Part shown: one piece after another, positions 59,491-64,000 of the stretch
Position numbering within the stretch: position 1 is the stretch's first letter
Layout of the letters: each line of letters begins with the position of its first letter
DNA from: Glandiceps talaboti
Lineage: Eukaryota > Hemichordata > Enteropneusta > Spengelidae
Assembly (NCBI RefSeq): GCF_964340395.1
Contig: NC_135564.1
Location: 13,272,391-13,336,390, forward strand
Length of the DNA stretch: 64,000 bases
Direction: 5' to 3'
The notes under the pieces: model-generated
Seen by the model: only the letters and a program-made list of their open reading frames with translations
Told to the model about the DNA's origin: nothing
Database searches by the model: none
Position numbers and translations under genes: made by a program

Positions 59491-60373
59491 TCATTCCAAA
59501 TCAAACTAAACGAGATTAATTTCTTGTCAAGATATTTCTTAACTATTTAAAATCTTTAACAACATCAACTTTCATTACTTTTTATAGATGGTTGTGAAAA
59601 TATACATATGATACTCCAAGATTTTGACAAACATTGTGGAATGATTTCAATAATATTTGTATTGCACATGGTATGGTAAAACAGCCATAAAGAAATGGCA
59701 TGCAATTCGGCAAAGTAGTTTATCTCACGTTAGGCAAAACTTTGGTCCAATATACCTTCAGTAACACGAGACAACCAAAGAAATACTGAAGGTATTATAA
59801 AAAGCTATACCCAAATTCCGTTTGAAAATTTTTAGTACAATGCAAAATAAAACAATACCCGTGGTGTCAACAATGTGTAGGTTTCATATACCGTCCTGCC
59901 GAAGTTATAGCACCCCCTCCCCTCTAAAAAGCTTCTATAACTACGTAACAGCCGACTAAAATTTGTTCTCTGCTTGCATGCATAGAATAGCAGTATCAGT
60001 ATACTACACGTCGACACTATACTAACACAGTGTTCAAATTGTACACATTCAAACTCAAAACATGACGGATTGCTGATTTACTTTACTTATAATACTCATA
60101 ATCTAATTTTTCATTCTACCCTTTTAGTTGGAATCACAGAGTTTTAATATCATTATTAACAGTTTTGCATACACATATTTCAAATGAAATTTGATTTCAA
60201 TATGTACATTTGATTGCGTAACTGAAGGTTATTTTATCACAAGCAGGAAATGTCCAAATATTTTGCCTAGACTCGATTGACTTCTTCAGTGGACTGAATG
60301 TTCTCACCAGGTGTTAATGACATCACATGACAGTCACATGGTAATTGACAAGTGCTTTGAGTCTAGATGAAAT

Positions 60374-60543
60374 CTACGGATGATGTAATATTCCCTGCTT
60401 GAGACATTCTCGCAAACCAGAGCCCATATTACTGCTGACGCAACCTCTGGGACGGTGATTGCGTCTTGGACAGTGCCGTAAACGAGGCTGTGGTTTACGA
60501 CGATGGTTTGCCATAAAATAACCGTCATTGCTGATGAATCTGT
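60374..60543 (-). other. Candidate exon or short ORF, Arg/His-rich
   Basis: A minus-strand frame of about 56 codons with unusually high GC for this window reads FISNDGYFMANHRRKP, then arginine-rich sequence with RHCPRRNHRPRGC, ending LHHP and TAG. An AG acceptor-like site (AAACAG) precedes it. No family is recognised and no partner exon was found. It could be coding, part of a UTR, or neither. Confidence 0.25.
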
Positions 60544-60934
60544 TTGGATCTACACATTTGATTGTAATTCAAAAGATTGACATCACTGTTGTACTGAACA
60601 TCTATATTCACGGTTATATTTGAATGTGCATCATTTGAACACTTCTACATACTAACACTAAAAACTACAAGCACAGTACAGTATAACAGAATTTGAAATA
60701 CATAACATGCAGGGTAAAACAATAAATAAAAGGAATCAGTGAGAAATCTACAAGGCAAATCATAGCATGCTATACAATACAATAAAACACATATATGCAT
60801 CTGTTAAATTACCAGTACCATATCTATATAATTTAAAGCTTCAACCATGTTATAAAATAACTTAAGTACAATCTAATTGACATGAACGAAGCTGTTACAA
60901 CAACTGTAAATGTTATATTGCCATTAAGGTGTTC

Positions 60935-61320
60935 TAAATCTACATCGTTAACTACTAATACAGTACATAGCGACCGTTACCATGACAACCTTGCCACTAC
61001 AATGCCACTACAGTGCGTAAGACTTATCTACCTATATCGCTAGCTACTCAAATCAGAATGTTTGGTCACGCCATAGCGATAGTTTCCTTGACAACCCCGG
61101 CACTACATTACCACCAAGGTGCTCTAATCTATATCATTAAACTATTCAAATCAGAATGATTGGTCACGCCATAGCGATAGTTTCCTTGACAACATCGGTA
61201 TTACATTGCCATCAAGGTGCTCTAATCTACATCGAATCACTAAACTATTCAAATCAGAATCAGTGATTATCTTGTATCCTAGCAACTGTTTCTATAACAA
61301 CCTCTGTTAGCCATCGCATG
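60935..61320. repeat. ~115-bp array 3' of the SOWAH-type gene
   Basis: Three to four units of CATCAAGGTGCTCTAATCTA, ACTATTCAAATCAGAAT, GGTCACGCCATAGCGATAGT and TTCCTTGACAAC, with the outer units diverged. Confidence 0.8.
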
Positions 61321-61637
61321 TGTACAACTGTAACGACTGGTTTTACCTTCACGTAATTCCAATGTTATAGTATACATGTTGTTGTGTGATTATATTTATC
61401 CTATCAGTAACACTAACAGGTGTAAATGACAAATATTACAAGTTCCCTAAATTCTGTTTCTTTGCCCAAGCAAGTGGAAATCCTGTACACAGGTATACAG
61501 ACAATCAAGCTACTACAGCAGAAAGACTAGTTGTCATGCAACAGAAGTAAGATTAAAATTCCTCCTGAATATAACGGAATACGTTTGGGGTGAACACAAT
61601 AACACCTTGTGATTGGGGAGTAAGACAGGTACATTAT

Positions 61638-64000
61638 CTAGTTTGCAAGATTGGATTTCTTTCGTCTGAAGGAGTCTTTACTTGAGCCGTCTCTACGAAA
61701 TGAGAACCGCTGAGTCAAAGCTCTGACAAAGCCACTGACTCCTTTGTCTTCTACATCAAAGCCACCGTGATGTGGCCCTGTACTCACGTCTTGCACCCCA
61801 ATACTAGGTATAGAGTTATCTAGCTTACGTTGTATGTAATTAGATGCATTCTTCTTTAAGTGCTGCTTGGCCTTCTTACCACTGTAGTCACGGATATTCA
61901 CGTCCGCTTCTGAAAAATTGTAACAAGAGAGGAAGCGATGAGGAGACTTTTTTTCAGAGTATCACAAAACATATCGTCGCGTCAGTGCATAAAGGTCGTA
62001 TCTGTCTATACCATTGCAGAGCAGATACGACCTTTCTGCACTGACGCGACGATATGCATATTCCATACACATAAAAGTTAGTTCCATAATAACACAAAAG
62101 TCCCTTTCACCTCCTCTGCATCATGTGACTTCCCTAAAGAAATAAAATTATTCAAATCAGCTATGAACAGACCAGCAATACATTGTGGTGAGGAATTCTG
62201 GGTATGCAAACAATGGAGGTGCTTCAAGACAATGGCCTATGTCACCAGTGCCATGCCAGTATCTATCAATCTGTCTAATGTTTCTACCTAAGCGGTATAG
62301 AGATGAGGACTACAATGTCATGTGTGCAGAAGGTAGAAACAACAGATATGAGCACTAAAGGTCTTGATGATGTAAGCATACATAATGAAGCACCTCAATA
62401 CCCAGAATTCCTTACCCCAGTATACATGTACAGTGGTGTCTGTTCATGGCTGCCTCAAATAATTTCATTTCTTTTATTTTTAGAGAAGTAGTGGAATGCA
62501 TAGGTGGTGGAAGTGATTTTTCATCAAAGCAGCTAGGACAAAATCAGGCTCATCTCTGTTCCCCTTCAATGGAAATATGAGGGTAAACGTAAAGTTCATT
62601 ATTCTCAAATGAAATCATCTCTGATAATATGGTCACACATTTATATTAATATGTTTCTTTGTGTTATAATTACAGGATTATTGTACAAATTAAAGATTGT
62701 TGCAATATAAATAACTACCATTAAATTCTATTTGATATGCAAATTAGCAGCATGTTATGTCTGACCTCTACACCAAGTTTGAATGAAATCTACTTACTGT
62801 AATCACTGATTAGACTCTGTACAATGGCTTCCTGGCCTTGCATGGCAGCTATGTGTAATGGTGTGTAACCCTGCAAAACAAACATATAGACTTTAGGTTA
62901 GACCTGGCCTTGCATGGCAGCTATGTGTAATGGTGTGTAACCCTGTAAATATATATATATAGACTAAGTTAGACCTGGCCTTGCATGGCAGCTATGTGTA
63001 ATGGTGTATAACAAAATAGCAAAATAATGCACTGATGAAGTTAGAGATAAAAATATCTTTATTTCTAAGTACTTGTATATCCTAGACTTAAGAGGGTAAA
63101 ACCCTGTATTAAGTAGATAGATATGTAAATCAGACAAGAGTACATGTTCATGGCCTCAGGGTTCATAGTTACAAATTCAATCAGGGATCTGTTTCGTGAG
63201 TAGAAATTTTTTTTTGTTACTAAATACCAAGTATTGACTTTCAGATGCAACTTTCTAAACAAAATAATGTTAATGTTAAATTGTGTGATCTCAAGATTAG
63301 GCTTTGTATTATCATACTGAGCTCTGTTAGCGCCCTCACACAGGCAAGGACCCAGCACTTTTGTTTTAGCAAGCTTTGTCTTTTGAAAAGATTCGTTGTC
63401 ACCCTTCCTATTGTGTATATACCAACAACACAGGAAGTGTGACAAGCTGGTAATAGTGGATTACAGTTTTTGACTATTGTACTACCACGTGAAGCAAGTT
63501 TGAAACAAGTATTTGCAAAATAACAGTACTTTGCTTCATTCCTTGGTAATTGAAGTGTTTGTAACTATAGAATACTAAATAGATTACGTACCCCATGCTG
63601 TGTATATCATTAATGTCAGTCATCCATTGGTAGAAGAGGAAAAAAACAAGAAAATCATATTTAGTTCAGTAACTATGCCTGGTATGTCTTGCATTAAAAT
63701 TAGAATATAGAAAAAATAACAACCATGGTCCCTATGGCGATCAATTAACTTCAATCACTTATTGTGAGTTTTTAGGTTCAAATCATGTTACTGTTAACTT
63801 TCAACATCAAGTATATTTTGTAAAGTTTACATGAATTGACAGTAAATACAATTAAAATCACAAGACCTGAAATGAAAAGTTGTCTAGCTTGACAAAATCT
63901 TACTCTTACTATTAACACTACTTTATATGAAAGTCTTCCTCAATGAAAGTCTAACAGTGCTAAATTTTATCATCTGGCTCAACAAAAAACTTACGAACTG
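61638..64000 (-). CDS. SOWAH-type ankyrin-repeat protein, 3' end (partial)
   Basis: The last exon is 61909-61638 and the previous one 62870-62798, joined in phase through the donor at 62797. They encode an ankyrin repeat, GYTPLHIAAMQGQEAIVQ, followed by ADVNIRDYSGKKAKQHLKK. The NIRDYSGKKA motif after the last ankyrin repeat is typical of the sosondowah (SOWAH A-D, formerly ANKRD56/57/58) family. The tail is basic and Ser-rich (RALTQRFSFRRDGSSKDSFR) and ends KKSNLAN. A donor (CAGTTC then GTAAGT) at 64000-63995 marks the next upstream exon, cut by the window edge. A possible 6-nt microexon at 63597-63592 would add His-Gly. Function of the family is poorly known. Confidence 0.7.
61970..62056. 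ncRNA. Long near-perfect hairpin in the SOWAH-type intron
   Basis: The 35-nt arm 61970-62004 (starts CATATCGTCGCGTCAGTGCA) is the reverse complement of 62022-62056 with a single mismatch, around a 17-nt loop. The arms are GC-rich and contain CGTCGCG in an AT-rich intron. It could be a small-RNA precursor, a very short palindromic transposon, or an inverted-duplication scar. The ncRNA label is tentative. Confidence 0.35.
62180..62415. repeat. Imperfect inverted repeat
   Basis: AGGAATTCTGGGTAT with GAGGTGCTTCA near 62192-62228 and AATGTTTCTACC at 62277 are mirrored by GGTAGAAACAACAG (62331), TGAAGCACCTC and AATACCCAGAATTCCTTA (62396-62414). This is a foldback of about 230 bp, MITE-like. Confidence 0.5.
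62831..63015 (-). repeat. Tandem copies of the ankyrin exon acceptor and exon start
   Basis: The exon block CCTGGCCTTGCATGGCAGCT followed by ATGTGTAATGGTGTGTAACC and the acceptor (CTG) recurs at about 62904-62950 with its acceptor intact, and at about 62970-63010 with the acceptor lost. Spacing is about 70 bp. Confidence 0.9.
63020..63990. other. Intron of the SOWAH-type gene
   Basis: Apart from the candidate microexon at 63592-63597, nothing coding or repetitive stands out. Confidence 0.4.
63592..63597 (-). other. Candidate 6-nt microexon of the SOWAH-type gene
   Basis: On the minus strand CATGGG is bounded by ATACACAG and GTACGT. Insertion between CAGTTC (63995) and GGTTAC (62870) keeps the frame and gives QFHGGYTPL, close to the GGYT seen in SOWAH ankyrin repeats. 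The acceptor lacks a good pyrimidine tract and skipping it also keeps the frame, so support is modest. Confidence 0.3.

Noticed and set aside
1-64000. LINE, autonomous transposase or virus-like genes
   Set aside because: I saw no reverse transcriptase, integrase, transposase or capsid-like motifs; only short non-autonomous elements are supported.
1-64000. Functional tRNA or rRNA genes
   Set aside because: Only tRNA-like A and B boxes within SINE-type sequence were found; no complete cloverleaf was evident.

Overview
The window is a piece of an intron-rich, AT-rich nuclear genome from an invertebrate animal. The evidence is spliced genes with GT-AG introns, animal ciliary and mRNA-modification genes, and dense micro- and minisatellites. 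The proteins are close to their vertebrate orthologues. A slow-evolving marine deuterostome such as a hemichordate is my best guess, but it is an inference and not proven here. No bacterial, viral or CRISPR content was seen.

Four complete genes were reconstructed exon by exon with consistent splice phases. RBFA (minus strand, 1427-5225, 5 coding exons, 302 aa) is a mitochondrial ribosome-assembly factor. TCF25/NULP1 (plus strand, 5467-15294, 15 coding exons, 650 aa) is the Rqc1-like ribosome quality-control factor. These two are head to head over about 240 bp with an ETS-like site. RPGRIP1L (minus strand, 19240-42469, 33 coding exons, 1315 aa) is a ciliary transition-zone protein. FTO (plus strand, 44066-48977, 8 coding exons, 484 aa) is the 2-oxoglutarate/Fe(II) RNA demethylase with all key active-site residues. 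RPGRIP1L and FTO are also head to head, the same arrangement as in vertebrates.

On the right, minus-strand exons at 51866-54660 encode an unrecognised basic, Ser-rich C-terminus. The 3' end of an ankyrin-repeat gene of the SOWAH (sosondowah) type runs from 61638 off the right edge. The spaces between genes hold SINE-like and MITE-like elements and tandem arrays.

The most striking non-genic pattern is repetition. At least six introns contain tandem or nearby copies of an exon edge together with its splice site: TCF25 exons 8 and 13, RPGRIP1L exons 6 and 21, FTO exon 4, and the SOWAH-like ankyrin exon. Several arrays repeat known regulatory motifs: CArG boxes (CCATATATGG) in an RPGRIP1L intron, octamer motifs (ATGCAAAT) in three arrays, and a G-run array next to a 5' splice site. 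A nearly perfect 35-bp-arm hairpin lies in the SOWAH-like intron, and several long inverted-repeat elements sit in introns.
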